In this document: positions 1-5,261 of the stretch, in pieces
How positions within the stretch are numbered: position 1 is the first letter of the stretch
Layout: each line of letters opens with the position of its first letter
Assembly: GCA_934216625.1 (NCBI GenBank)
Contig: CAKQCC010000025.1
Coordinates: 1 to 9,529 of the forward strand
Direction: 5' to 3'
Source of the DNA: an uncultured Lactobacillaceae bacterium
GTDB lineage: Bacteria; Bacillota; Bacilli; Lactobacillales; Lactobacillaceae
DNA length: 9,529 bases
Notes under the pieces: model-generated
The model's input: only the letters and a program-made list of their open reading frames with translations
Told to the model about the DNA's origin: nothing
Databases searched by the model: none
Position numbers and translations under genes: made by a program

Positions 1-683
1 TAAGGGCTAATCACGTTCTACCGGTAATTGCCACGGGGCGCAATATTTTAATGGTGAAATCAATTTTAGAAGAAACTGGAATCGACACCGCAATTAGTGC
101 TAACGGCAGTTATCTTTTGTATCACAATCGTTCGTTAAACGTTCGTGAAATTCCAAGATCAATTTTGCAAAAATTGGTCAGAATTGCAAACCAGCGCCAC
201 GTGCCATTGGCTTTTCAAGATAAAGGTCAAATCGTGTTAACCGCCGAAAGTCCCTTAACTGACGCGGCCTACGCTAAGCATCAATTGAATCCCAAAGTTA
301 ACGCTAAATTTTACCAAAATCATCCCGTTAATTTCGTTAATTTATTCACGGCTGACCCCAACCAGGATCACTTTTACCAGCGCCGCTTTTCTAATCAATT
401 AACGATCGTCAGGAACAGTCATAGTTGCCTTGACGTAACCGGATCAGGAATTAATAAACAATCAGGAATCAAAGCTTTACTCGAAAGCCTTAAGCTAAAT
501 AATGTCCCAACCTACGCTTTCGGTGACGGATTAAATGATCTCCAAATGTTTAACGAAGTTGATCATGCTATCGCAATGGGCAATGGTCAATCAAAATGCC
601 GATCGGCAGCTGATTTTGTAACCGCTGATAACAATCATGACGGGATCGATCTCGGCCTTAAGCACTATCATCTAATCAAATAA
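1..683 (+). CDS. Cof-type HAD family phosphatase, N-terminus outside window (partial)
   Basis: This is a haloacid-dehalogenase superfamily phosphatase of the Cof/IIB group, cytosolic enzymes that hydrolyse sugar phosphates, nucleotides or flavin phosphates. The reading frame is open from the first bases of the window. The codons before the ATG at 51 encode the family signature LPVIATGRN (bases 18-44), so that ATG is internal and the true start, with the nucleophile DxDGT motif, lies before base 1. Numbered from the ATG at 51, the cap domain occupies roughly residues 20-130. The motif III lysine region NKQSGIKALL is at about 135-144, and the Mg-binding motif IV GDGLND is at 158-163, followed by the usual AMGNG at 175-179. 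The visible part looks intact, with a TAA stop at 681. The ribosome binding site of the next gene overlaps this stop, so the two are probably cotranscribed. The substrate cannot be told from sequence, because members of this family are promiscuous. Confidence 0.9.
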   Translation, partial: RANHVLPVIATGRNILMVKSILEETGIDTAISANGSYLLYHNRSLNVREIPRSILQKLVRIANQRHVPLAFQDKGQIVLTAESPLTDAAYAKHQLNPKVNAKFYQNHPVNFVNLFTADPNQDHFYQRRFSNQLTIVRNSHSCLDVTGSGINKQSGIKALLESLKLNNVPTYAFGDGLNDLQMFNEVDHAIAMGNGQSKCRSAADFVTADNNHDGIDLGLKHYHLIK

Positions 684-696
684 AGGAGTTAATCAA

Positions 697-1014
697 ATGA
701 TTTGGCTAATTTTAATTATCGTAATTTTAATTTTACTTGTCGTTACTAAACTTTTATTTAACCACTTTAGCCAAACGACCTTTAGCTTAAAGATTGGGAA
801 TCATTTGGTTAGTTGGCGGTGGCCCCATCTTTTTCGCGGAAATTTACTGGCTCGATTCATAATAATAATGATCGTGTTCTTTCTCGGAATCGTAACCTTA
901 GCGGCCGTAGTTACTTTTTTAATATTATTATTGGGATTCATAATTCCGATCGTCATCGTAATTGTTATTTTCGGCCTAATATTACTATTGGCTTTTAAAT
1001 TGACATCCCGTTAA
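697..1014 (+). CDS. Small three-helix membrane protein, unknown function
   Basis: This 105-residue protein is very hydrophobic. A first membrane helix spans about residues 1-21. A short polar stretch with Trp and Arg residues (about 22-53) follows, then two helices at about 54-76 and 78-100 and a basic tail (KLTSR). I do not recognise a family. A strong AAAGGAG at 682-688 sits 8 bases before the ATG and overlaps the stop of the HAD phosphatase gene, so translation is well supported and probably coupled to it. The 3' end overlaps by 20 bases the end of the convergent gene on the minus strand. The Ile/Val/Leu-rich helices without charged or catalytic residues suggest a structural or accessory membrane role. 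That is inference only. Confidence 0.7.
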   Translation: MIWLILIIVILILLVVTKLLFNHFSQTTFSLKIGNHLVSWRWPHLFRGNLLARFIIIMIVFFLGIVTLAAVVTFLILLLGFIIPIVIVIVIFGLILLLAFKLTSR

Positions 1015-1402
1015 TGCTAATCTTCGGGATGTTCACAACCTTCAGCTGGGTTCCTGTTTGTTGCTGAAAGACCTGGAAAACTCCCCGAATGGTGTTAATT
1101 GTGACGATATCAAAAGTAGTGCTATTGACGAAACTTTCTGAAGTCGAAGTACCCTTTCGGTAAGAATGTTGATAAGCAATATAATTTTGGAGATCAACCA
1201 CTTTCGAAGTAATAATACTATTGTAAATGTGAACGAAATAATCAAGTTGTTTTTGCTCACCGAGATGATAATGGTTGTCGATGTAAACAATTTTGCATGC
1301 CATGTTAGTCAGCCAGTAAATTCGGATAATGGCTTGACTGTCAATTGGCCGCTTCTTGAAAGTTAATAATTGATTATAAATAATTTGGTACAGAATTTTC
1401 AT
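995..1402 (-). CDS. Unrecognised 135-residue protein, last gene of the minus-strand run
   Basis: I do not recognise a family for this protein. It is soluble-looking, with no clear membrane helix. It is rich in Ile, Tyr, Asn and Thr, with an aromatic-rich first half (residues about 1-65) and a Ser/Thr-rich middle. Its ATG at 1402 overlaps the TGA of the C26 hydrolase gene as ATGA, the classic arrangement for translational coupling, and a GAGAG-like site lies about 9 bases upstream inside that gene. The tight coupling suggests that it is made together with the hydrolase and may assist it, but nothing in its own sequence shows a reaction. Its 3' end overlaps the convergent membrane-protein gene by 20 bases, which is unusual, although both frames are uninterrupted. 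Confidence 0.6.
   Translation of the reverse strand: MKILYQIIYNQLLTFKKRPIDSQAIIRIYWLTNMACKIVYIDNHYHLGEQKQLDYFVHIYNSIITSKVVDLQNYIAYQHSYRKGTSTSESFVNSTTFDIVTINTIRGVFQVFQQQTGTQLKVVNIPKISINGMSI
1003..1032. terminator. Inverted repeat at a convergent gene junction, possible weak bidirectional terminator
   Basis: ACATCCCG at 1003-1010 and CGGGATGT at 1025-1032 form a perfect 8-bp stem around a 14-base loop. It lies where the plus-strand membrane gene and the minus-strand gene end against each other, overlapping both coding ends. There is no T-run after it on the plus strand and only a weak one (TTTAAAA) on the minus strand, so it may stop transcription poorly or only stabilise the 3' ends. Confidence 0.35.
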
Positions 1403-2100
1403 TCAGGATCACTCTCTTGACAATGATGACACCGCTCTAGAAACGCTTTAAAAAGTTGATTTTGTTTTGAATCAGTTTGCCACAAATTCTCGGGATGCCA
1501 TTGAACTCCCTGCAAGGAAGCCGTCTGGTTTTCAACGCCTTCAACAATTGAATCAGCAGCTCGGGCCACAACTTTTAAATGCTTCCCAAGCCGTCTGATT
1601 GCTTGATGATGACGTGAATTAACTTCACAACTCCTACCTAGAATTTTGAAGAGATGACTGCCAGACTTTAAAAACACTTGATGATCGGTGTTCTCATGAT
1701 TAATTAATTTTCGGTGAATTTGTTGGTAAATATTTTGGTAAAGTGAGCCGCCTAACGCTACGTTTAGCATTTGACAGCCTCGACAAATCCCCAAAATTGG
1801 TTTATGAGCTTTCAACATAGCATAAACCATTGCGGTTTCAAATTGATCACGCAACGGATAGTTTAGACTAGGCCACAGCGGCTGTTCACCATAGGTAGTT
1901 GGACTAATATCATCCCCGCCACCTAAAATTAAACCATCAATTCGGTCCACGAACGAGTTGATAATTTGCCTAGATGGCTGAACCGTAGGTAATAAAACTG
2001 GAACGGCCGAATTATAAATAATCGCGTCGCTTAACGGAAAAGCGCCTCGTTTGGGAACCCGGAGCTTTGGTTGTGAAGCTGGAAAAGAAGTTTCGTACAT
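1399..2100 (-). CDS. Gamma-glutamyl-gamma-aminobutyrate hydrolase family protein (peptidase C26, PuuD-like)
   Basis: This is a class I glutamine-amidotransferase-fold hydrolase. Enzymes of this group cleave gamma-glutamyl amides such as gamma-glutamyl-GABA in the cytosol. Numbered from the ATG at 2100, the signature GLILGGGDDISP is at 56-67, and the nucleophile elbow GICRGCQMLNVALGG is at 104-118 with catalytic Cys106. The catalytic dyad residues are His202 and Glu204 in GVQWHPE. Length (233-239 residues) is normal. The ATG at 2100 leaves out the first beta strand that the family carries. The codons just upstream read KIGIT in the same frame and are preceded by AAGGA, so translation probably begins at an ATC codon at 2116-2118, giving 239 residues (see Findings). 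The gene lies 4 bases after the DNPH1-like gene (counted from that ATC) and overlaps the next gene by ATGA. The substrate is not determined, since C26 enzymes in lactobacilli have several proposed roles. Confidence 0.88.
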   Translation of the reverse strand: MYETSFPASQPKLRVPKRGAFPLSDAIIYNSAVPVLLPTVQPSRQIINSFVDRIDGLILGGGDDISPTTYGEQPLWPSLNYPLRDQFETAMVYAMLKAHKPILGICRGCQMLNVALGGSLYQNIYQQIHRKLINHENTDHQVFLKSGSHLFKILGRSCEVNSRHHQAIRRLGKHLKVVARAADSIVEGVENQTASLQGVQWHPENLWQTDSKQNQLFKAFLERCHHCQESDPE

Positions 2101-2122
2101 CGTAATTCCAATTTTGATGTTA

Positions 2123-2485
2123 TCAATTCCTTAGTTTCTTCAAATTTGAATCAAGTTCAAGCAGAGCTTGGTTAGTAGTCTGATAATAAACTAATTTTAG
2201 CTTGGGAGAATCCTTTATGATTTCCGGCAGCCTCAAATTAGCGTTAACCAAAACCAAATTTGGCAGATCAAGTTGTTCGGCTAGACACAGATCGTAACCG
2301 ATTCGAAAATCAGGCTTAAATAAATCAGCGACCATCGTGTCCGTTCGCTCAAGCTGGCTAATTTCCTGGCTGCGGTCATTTTGATGACCTTGGTTCACAA
2401 CGTAACAGCTTTGCTCTAATTTTGCAGTTAGCCTAGTGTCCAAAACTGAATGGCGATCGCCAGAAATTAATTCGAAGACCGTCAT
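2123..2485 (-). CDS. DNPH1/Rcl-like nucleoside-phosphate N-hydrolase homologue (Nuc_deoxyrib_tr fold)
   Basis: This 120-residue protein resembles the short nucleoside 2-deoxyribosyltransferase superfamily, in particular DNPH1/Rcl, which cleaves the N-glycosidic bond of (deoxy)nucleoside 5'-monophosphates. The best match runs from about residue 43 to the end: an acidic helix, then TDTMVADLFKPDF (48-60), RIGYDLCLAEQLDLPNLVLV (61-80), and a C-terminal stretch comparable with the substrate-binding and helical end of Rcl. The N-terminal VFELISGDR (3-11) would be the first strand and phosphate loop. The family's catalytic Glu in GYELG is here Asp65 (GYDLC), so catalysis may be altered or lost. The start has no good ribosome binding site and follows the stop of the membrane-peptide gene by 3 bases, suggesting coupled translation. 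The assignment is from recalled motif similarity, and a full-length Ndt transferase (about 157 residues) fits less well. Confidence 0.55.
   Translation of the reverse strand: MTVFELISGDRHSVLDTRLTAKLEQSCYVVNQGHQNDRSQEISQLERTDTMVADLFKPDFRIGYDLCLAEQLDLPNLVLVNANLRLPEIIKDSPKLKLVYYQTTNQALLELDSNLKKLRN
2128..2132 (-). promoter_or_regulatory. Ribosome binding site AAGGA that decides the C26 hydrolase start
   Basis: On the minus strand AAGGA (2132 down to 2128) lies inside the last codons of the DNPH1-like gene. It stands 9 bases before the in-frame ATC at 2118 but 27 bases before the ATG at 2100. An in-frame TAA at 2133-2131 forbids any start further upstream. A much weaker GGA at 2109-2107 stands 6 bases before the ATG, so use of the ATG is not excluded. 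Confidence 0.5.
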
Positions 2486-2488
2486 TAC

Positions 2489-2698
2489 TTAGGATAAAAT
2501 GATCAAAATTAAGCCAACGACGATTGCGGTAATCCCTGAACCAATAAATCTGCTTTCGCCCGCTTTATGTCCCCATTGAGCTTTAAGGGTTGCAATCAAC
2601 GTCATTGCAAAGCCGGCCGCAAAAATTAAGAAAGCCGCAATTAATAGTAAACTAATTCCTGGCGTCAAAGTTTTCATTAATTGAATTCCTGCGTTCAT
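2489..2698 (-). CDS. Two-helix small membrane protein, unknown function
   Basis: This 69-residue protein has two predicted membrane helices, about 14-37 and 51-69, joined by a short polar loop (KAQWGHKAGESR) that carries most of its charge. No family is recognised. The hairpin shape with a charged loop is shared by many unrelated small membrane proteins, including holin-like ones, but nothing else here suggests lysis. The ATG at 2698 is supported by AAGGGG at 2712-2707, 8 bases upstream, located in the last codons of the XRE-type gene, 5 bases away. It sits inside a tightly spaced run and is very likely cotranscribed. Confidence 0.65.
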   Translation of the reverse strand: MNAGIQLMKTLTPGISLLLIAAFLIFAAGFAMTLIATLKAQWGHKAGESRFIGSGITAIVVGLILIILS

Positions 2699-2703
2699 TT
2701 AAA

Positions 2704-3003
2704 TTACCCCTTCAAAATTTTCAATAACTGATCCAAATTCATTTGTAACAACTTAGCGTACCGCTTAATTGTAATCATCTTGTCGTTCGGTGTAATTCCG
2801 GTCGTTTCCCACCGGCGAATAATACCTTTCGATACTCCACAAAGTTTAGCGGCCTCACCAATCGTTAACATGTGTTGAATCCTGCGCTGCGCTAGTTGAT
2901 TTCGGACGCTTCGCTGGTGAGAAGAATTCACCTTAGCGTGATGATTAGACCGATGCTTCATTTGTTTAACGGTATTTTGATTCAGTAAATCACTGAATTT
3001 CAT
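2704..3003 (-). CDS. Small XRE-type helix-turn-helix DNA-binding protein
   Basis: This 99-residue protein has a strongly basic, His/Arg/Lys-rich N-terminal tail (about 1-45) and a helix-turn-helix domain at about 46-98. The motif reads LTIGEAAKLCGVSKGIIRRWE at 46-66, with the recognition helix at about SKGIIRRWE. It continues with a Cro/C1-like PNDKMITIKRYAKLLQMNLDQLL at 72-94. A MerR/excisionase-type alignment of the first part is possible, but the later helices fit the XRE family better. AGGTGA at 3015-3010 lies 6 bases before the ATG. It is probably a local transcription regulator, and autoregulation of the operon it sits in is the simplest guess. Neither its operator nor its targets can be read from the window. 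Confidence 0.75.
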   Translation of the reverse strand: MKFSDLLNQNTVKQMKHRSNHHAKVNSSHQRSVRNQLAQRRIQHMLTIGEAAKLCGVSKGIIRRWETTGITPNDKMITIKRYAKLLQMNLDQLLKILKG

Positions 3004-3017
3004 TAATAATCACCTGA

Positions 3018-3368
3018 TTAATTATTTTGAACTGACTTGACTAATTTAAGGTGCCGATTCGGCACGTAAACCGGCCGGGTATAATAACGTTTTTCACGCC
3101 AGTTGTTGAATTTTCCCAGCGGCTGATCAAATTTAATTAGCGAGCCCTTTCCGTATTCGCCATTCATCAGTAAATTAGTTGAAGCTACGTCGACATTGGC
3201 TTGCTTAACCGTTCCTTGCATCCCCTTTGCTTGACTAATTCCGTAGTCTTGACCGGAAATGCATTTTACCGTGTCACCAACTTTAAATTTCGGCTCACGA
3301 TCAGCTTTCTTACGCAATTTTTGACAAATTGTCAAAGAGGTTGATTTTTGATTAACCGCTTTACTCAT
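3018..3368 (-). CDS. Small basic protein with a KOW/SH3-like segment, unknown function
   Basis: This protein is 116 residues from the ATG at 3368, or 120 from the ATG at 3380. I chose 3368 because the only ribosome-binding-like sequence, AAAGAG at 3386-3381, directly touches the ATG at 3380 and is 12 bases from 3368. Neither spacing is ideal. Numbered from 3368, a basic leader (1-27) precedes a beta-rich domain: FKVGDTVKCISG (about 28-39), GMQGTVKQA (49-57), LIKFDQPL (77-84) and VYVPNRHLKLV (100-110). The VGD...G.GTV...F pattern resembles small KOW or SH3-like barrels that bind nucleic acids or proteins, but I cannot name a family. It ends 14 bases before the XRE-type gene and follows the permease gene by about 50 bases. 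Confidence 0.6.
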   Translation of the reverse strand: MSKAVNQKSTSLTICQKLRKKADREPKFKVGDTVKCISGQDYGISQAKGMQGTVKQANVDVASTNLLMNGEYGKGSLIKFDQPLGKFNNWREKRYYTRPVYVPNRHLKLVKSVQNN

Positions 3369-3419
3369 AATTAATTTCATCTCTTTGATTATTTTATCAC
3401 ATTACTAATTAGCGTGTTG

Positions 3420-4382
3420 CTATAACTGCTGAACCAAGATCATAATGATCGGAATCACGATCAAGCTTAAAACCGTAGTTTCGGTGACCGAGATTGAAGC
3501 GTACTTCGCGTCAGCATCGTACAAATCGGAAACAACTGGGGCATTCGTCATTACCGGCATTGCGGCTTGAATGATGAAAACCTGCTTCATCAATAACGGC
3601 ATCCCGGTAAAAATCACCAGTAAACTCATTAAAACCGGTGCACAAAGGAACCGGCCCAATAGAATTCCCCAATTCCTGCGGCTAAATTTAAAGCTTCTTA
3701 GATTAGATTTACCAATTTCAATTCCGATGAAGATCATCGAAAGCGGGATGGTTAATCCACCGATGTATTCGAAGTCAGTGTTCAGAAAATTAGGAATCAC
3801 GAGCCATCTGAATTTGCCATGGAGCAAGACCAAAATAACGGCTAAGATGAACCCGAGTAACGGTGGCGACAGGACTTTTCTAACCGCCTGTTTGAGACTG
3901 AATTTGGCGTTTCGATTCCCATCCCGTTGAATCAGGAAAACTCCTAAGGTCCAGAAGAACGTAGTGTTTGCCATATAATAGACTAAAACGTAAGGTAAGC
4001 TTTTGGGGCCAAAGAGTGCCATGTTAATCGGTAACCCAATGAATACGGTATTTGAATTAAAAAACATGGATTCAAAGAGTCCCCGATGGTATTTTCTAAT
4101 TCGCAGGACTTGGGCAACTACGATTGACAAGGCAAACAGGATAATCATCGAAACAACCGGAAAACGTAGATCGGGTAACGTTCTCAACAATAAAGGTGCC
4201 GTGAATTTACCAGTAATTGTGGCAAGCATATAACACGGCAACGCAATTTGAGTGACGATTTTAGCAATTAATTTAGCAGACTGATCATTAAACCACCCGC
4301 GTCTGGTCAACACGAACCCTAAGGCGATAATGATTAAAATAATTAAGATTCCGGAGATACTATTCAAGAAAATGCTTAACAA
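3420..4382 (-). CDS. AEC family transporter (auxin efflux carrier family; malate permease-like)
   Basis: This 320-residue integral membrane protein has about ten helices in two halves, as usual for the AEC (auxin efflux carrier) family. In lactic acid bacteria the family includes permeases for malate and other 2-hydroxycarboxylates. Recognisable features are the N-terminal IALGFVLTRRGWF (18-31), the broken-helix region KIVTQIALPCYML (41-53), FFNSNTVFIGLPI (107-119), and the second-half counterpart QAAMPVMTNAPVVSDLY (272-288), followed by SVTETTVLSLIVIP (298-311). The start codon is TTG at 4382; AGGAG at 4398-4394 lies 11 bases upstream and no ATG is suitably placed. No malolactic gene is adjacent, so the substrate is open. 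It is the first gene of the minus-strand run and diverges from the gene at 4477. Confidence 0.87.
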   Translation of the reverse strand: MLSIFLNSISGILIILIIIALGFVLTRRGWFNDQSAKLIAKIVTQIALPCYMLATITGKFTAPLLLRTLPDLRFPVVSMIILFALSIVVAQVLRIRKYHRGLFESMFFNSNTVFIGLPINMALFGPKSLPYVLVYYMANTTFFWTLGVFLIQRDGNRNAKFSLKQAVRKVLSPPLLGFILAVILVLLHGKFRWLVIPNFLNTDFEYIGGLTIPLSMIFIGIEIGKSNLRSFKFSRRNWGILLGRFLCAPVLMSLLVIFTGMPLLMKQVFIIQAAMPVMTNAPVVSDLYDADAKYASISVTETTVLSLIVIPIIMILVQQL

Positions 4383-4393
4383 TAGTTAGATTG

Positions 4394-4407
4394 CTCCTAA
4401 CGTAGGA
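4394..4407. promoter_or_regulatory. Dyad TCCTA-ACG-TAGGA covering the permease ribosome binding site
   Basis: A perfect 5-bp dyad with a 3-base centre occupies 4395-4407. In the permease mRNA it would fold so that TAGGA, the core of the AGGAG ribosome binding site (4398-4394), is paired. In DNA it lies just upstream of the -10 box of the plus-strand promoter and near the likely start site of the minus-strand transcript, so it could equally be a protein-binding site. Ten paired bases are few, so chance cannot be excluded. Confidence 0.35.
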
Positions 4408-4410
4408 ATT

Positions 4411-4438
4411 AAAATATAATTTACTTTTAAATTACCAA
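4411..4438 (-). promoter_or_regulatory. Possible promoter of the AEC permease operon
   Basis: On the minus strand TTGGTA (4438-4433) and TATTTT (4416-4411), separated by 16 bases, each match four of six consensus positions. Transcription would start near 4404, giving a leader of about 20 bases. The boxes are weak, and the -10 overlaps the opposite-facing TATAAT. Confidence 0.35.
4415..4420 (+). promoter_or_regulatory. Perfect TATAAT -10 box, promoter of the 4477-5261 gene pair
   Basis: TATAAT at 4415-4420 is a perfect -10 hexamer. The best -35 is only TTGCTC at 4391-4396 with an 18-base spacer. Transcription would begin near 4427, about 50 bases before the ATG at 4477. The dyad at 4395-4407 lies in the spacer, a position where a bound repressor or activator would matter. 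Confidence 0.5.
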
Positions 4439-4476
4439 AAAAATAATTAAAATAATCGTCAAAGGAGAAATTTTGA

Positions 4477-5016
4477 ATGGATTTAGTTTCGATTCTAAAA
4501 AGCGGTTCAATTCCTGACCAACCAAAAGCATTAATTATTCACCCCAACGGAAGCCAAATGATTACCCAAAAAATATACTTTAACGCTCAAATTTTAGACC
4601 TTGGTGTAATTTTGCTGGGCTATTATTGGCAAAATGAGCAACAAAAACAACTCTTCGCCCTTGGTGATTGCCTAATGGTCGGTCATTATTCAACCCCGCC
4701 CCGAATTTTAAAGTACGGCCGTAAATTTAACACCAATCATAATTACCAGAAATTACCTCAAAAACAACGGACCCACCTCGTTGACGAATTAAACGATTGC
4801 ACGATTTCATTATCACGAGATTTCAAAATTAATCAGTCAACGCAGCAAGTCAGCGCTTGGCAAAAAGCTTTGAAAATTAATCCGGGAATTCAGTTTGTTT
4901 ATGCGTTATTTAACCAAAAGTGGTTTCTGGTGAAAAATAACGGAGTTAACCTTAAGTTTCCGGTTAGATTAAGAAAGGTCGTCAAGACGATTTTAAGAAA
5001 GAAAGCTAAACATTGA
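4477..5016 (+). CDS. Unrecognised basic protein (179 residues)
   Basis: I do not recognise a family for this protein. It appears cytosolic: a mixed alpha/beta N-terminal two thirds with hydrophobic strands (ILDLGVILLGYYW at about 38-50) and a strongly basic C-terminal tail (about 160-179, including RLRKVVKTILRKKAK). It has only two Cys and no clear catalytic motif. AAAGGAG at 4461-4467 stands 9 bases before the ATG, so it should be well translated. The TGA stop overlaps the TTG start of the zinc-ribbon gene, so the two are probably made together. The basic tail suggests contact with nucleic acid or the membrane surface, but this is inference. Confidence 0.65.
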   Translation: MDLVSILKSGSIPDQPKALIIHPNGSQMITQKIYFNAQILDLGVILLGYYWQNEQQKQLFALGDCLMVGHYSTPPRILKYGRKFNTNHNYQKLPQKQRTHLVDELNDCTISLSRDFKINQSTQQVSAWQKALKINPGIQFVYALFNQKWFLVKNNGVNLKFPVRLRKVVKTILRKKAKH

Positions 5017-5261
5017 AAAAGAATCAAAAATTAACTTTAGGCAAAGTTTGCCCCAATTGTCATTACGTCGTTCCAACTAATGAGCATTATTGCTATAACT
5101 GCGGGCTTGATTTTACACGTCACGCGCGTTGCGCAATCATTGACGCGGGTCGGCACAGTTTTCCCACTAACCGAATTACCCAAATCTGTCCAAAATGCAA
5201 ACGGAAAATCAGTTATATGAACCGCTATTGCAACTATTGCGGGTATAAGATTGAAAACTAG
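5013..5261 (+). CDS. Double zinc-ribbon protein
   Basis: This 82-residue protein consists almost entirely of two zinc ribbons. The first has CPNC at 13-16 paired with CYNCG at 27-31; the second has CPKC at 59-62 paired with CNYCG at 73-77. A linker of about 28 residues with one extra Cys40 joins them. The spacing CxxC-x10-CxxC is identical in the two ribbons, consistent with internal duplication. No other domain and no membrane segment is present, unlike many lactobacillar zinc-ribbon proteins that continue into a transmembrane helix. The start is TTG at 5013, overlapping the previous stop as TTGA, with only a weak purine-rich site (AAGAAAG) upstream, which fits translational coupling. It probably acts as a partner or adaptor of the preceding basic protein. 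The TAG stop is shared with the convergent gene in CTAG at 5258-5261. Confidence 0.8.
   Translation: MKKNQKLTLGKVCPNCHYVVPTNEHYCYNCGLDFTRHARCAIIDAGRHSFPTNRITQICPKCKRKISYMNRYCNYCGYKIEN

Noticed and set aside
813..1366. Several additional open frames inside 813-998, 1042-1290 and 1166-1366
   Set aside because: They lie within better supported genes in other frames, lack ribosome binding sites and show no domain.
2123..2485. Calling the 120-residue protein a full nucleoside deoxyribosyltransferase (Ndt)
   Set aside because: It is shorter than typical Ndt (about 157 residues) and lacks the Ndt N-terminal and C-terminal motifs. The shorter DNPH1/Rcl pattern fits better.
2489..2698. Holin for the two-helix membrane peptide
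   Set aside because: The shape alone is not specific, and no endolysin or phage gene is nearby.
2704..3003. MerR or excisionase reading of the helix-turn-helix protein, which would hint at a mobile element
   Set aside because: Only the first half fits. The RRWE and following PND...RYAKLLQMNLDQLL pattern fits XRE, and no integrase, att repeat or phage gene is present, although the tRNA at the right edge is the sort of site where an element could integrate beyond the window.
3391..3399. Extended -10-like TGATAAAAT on the minus strand before the KOW-like gene
   Set aside because: A transcript from it would begin near 3384, cutting off the only candidate ribosome binding site, and no -35 is visible. 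The gene is more simply read from the permease transcript.
3571..4233. Plus-strand open frames at 3571-3930 and 4003-4233
   Set aside because: They are antisense to the AEC permease, which has clear family motifs, and have no ribosome binding site.
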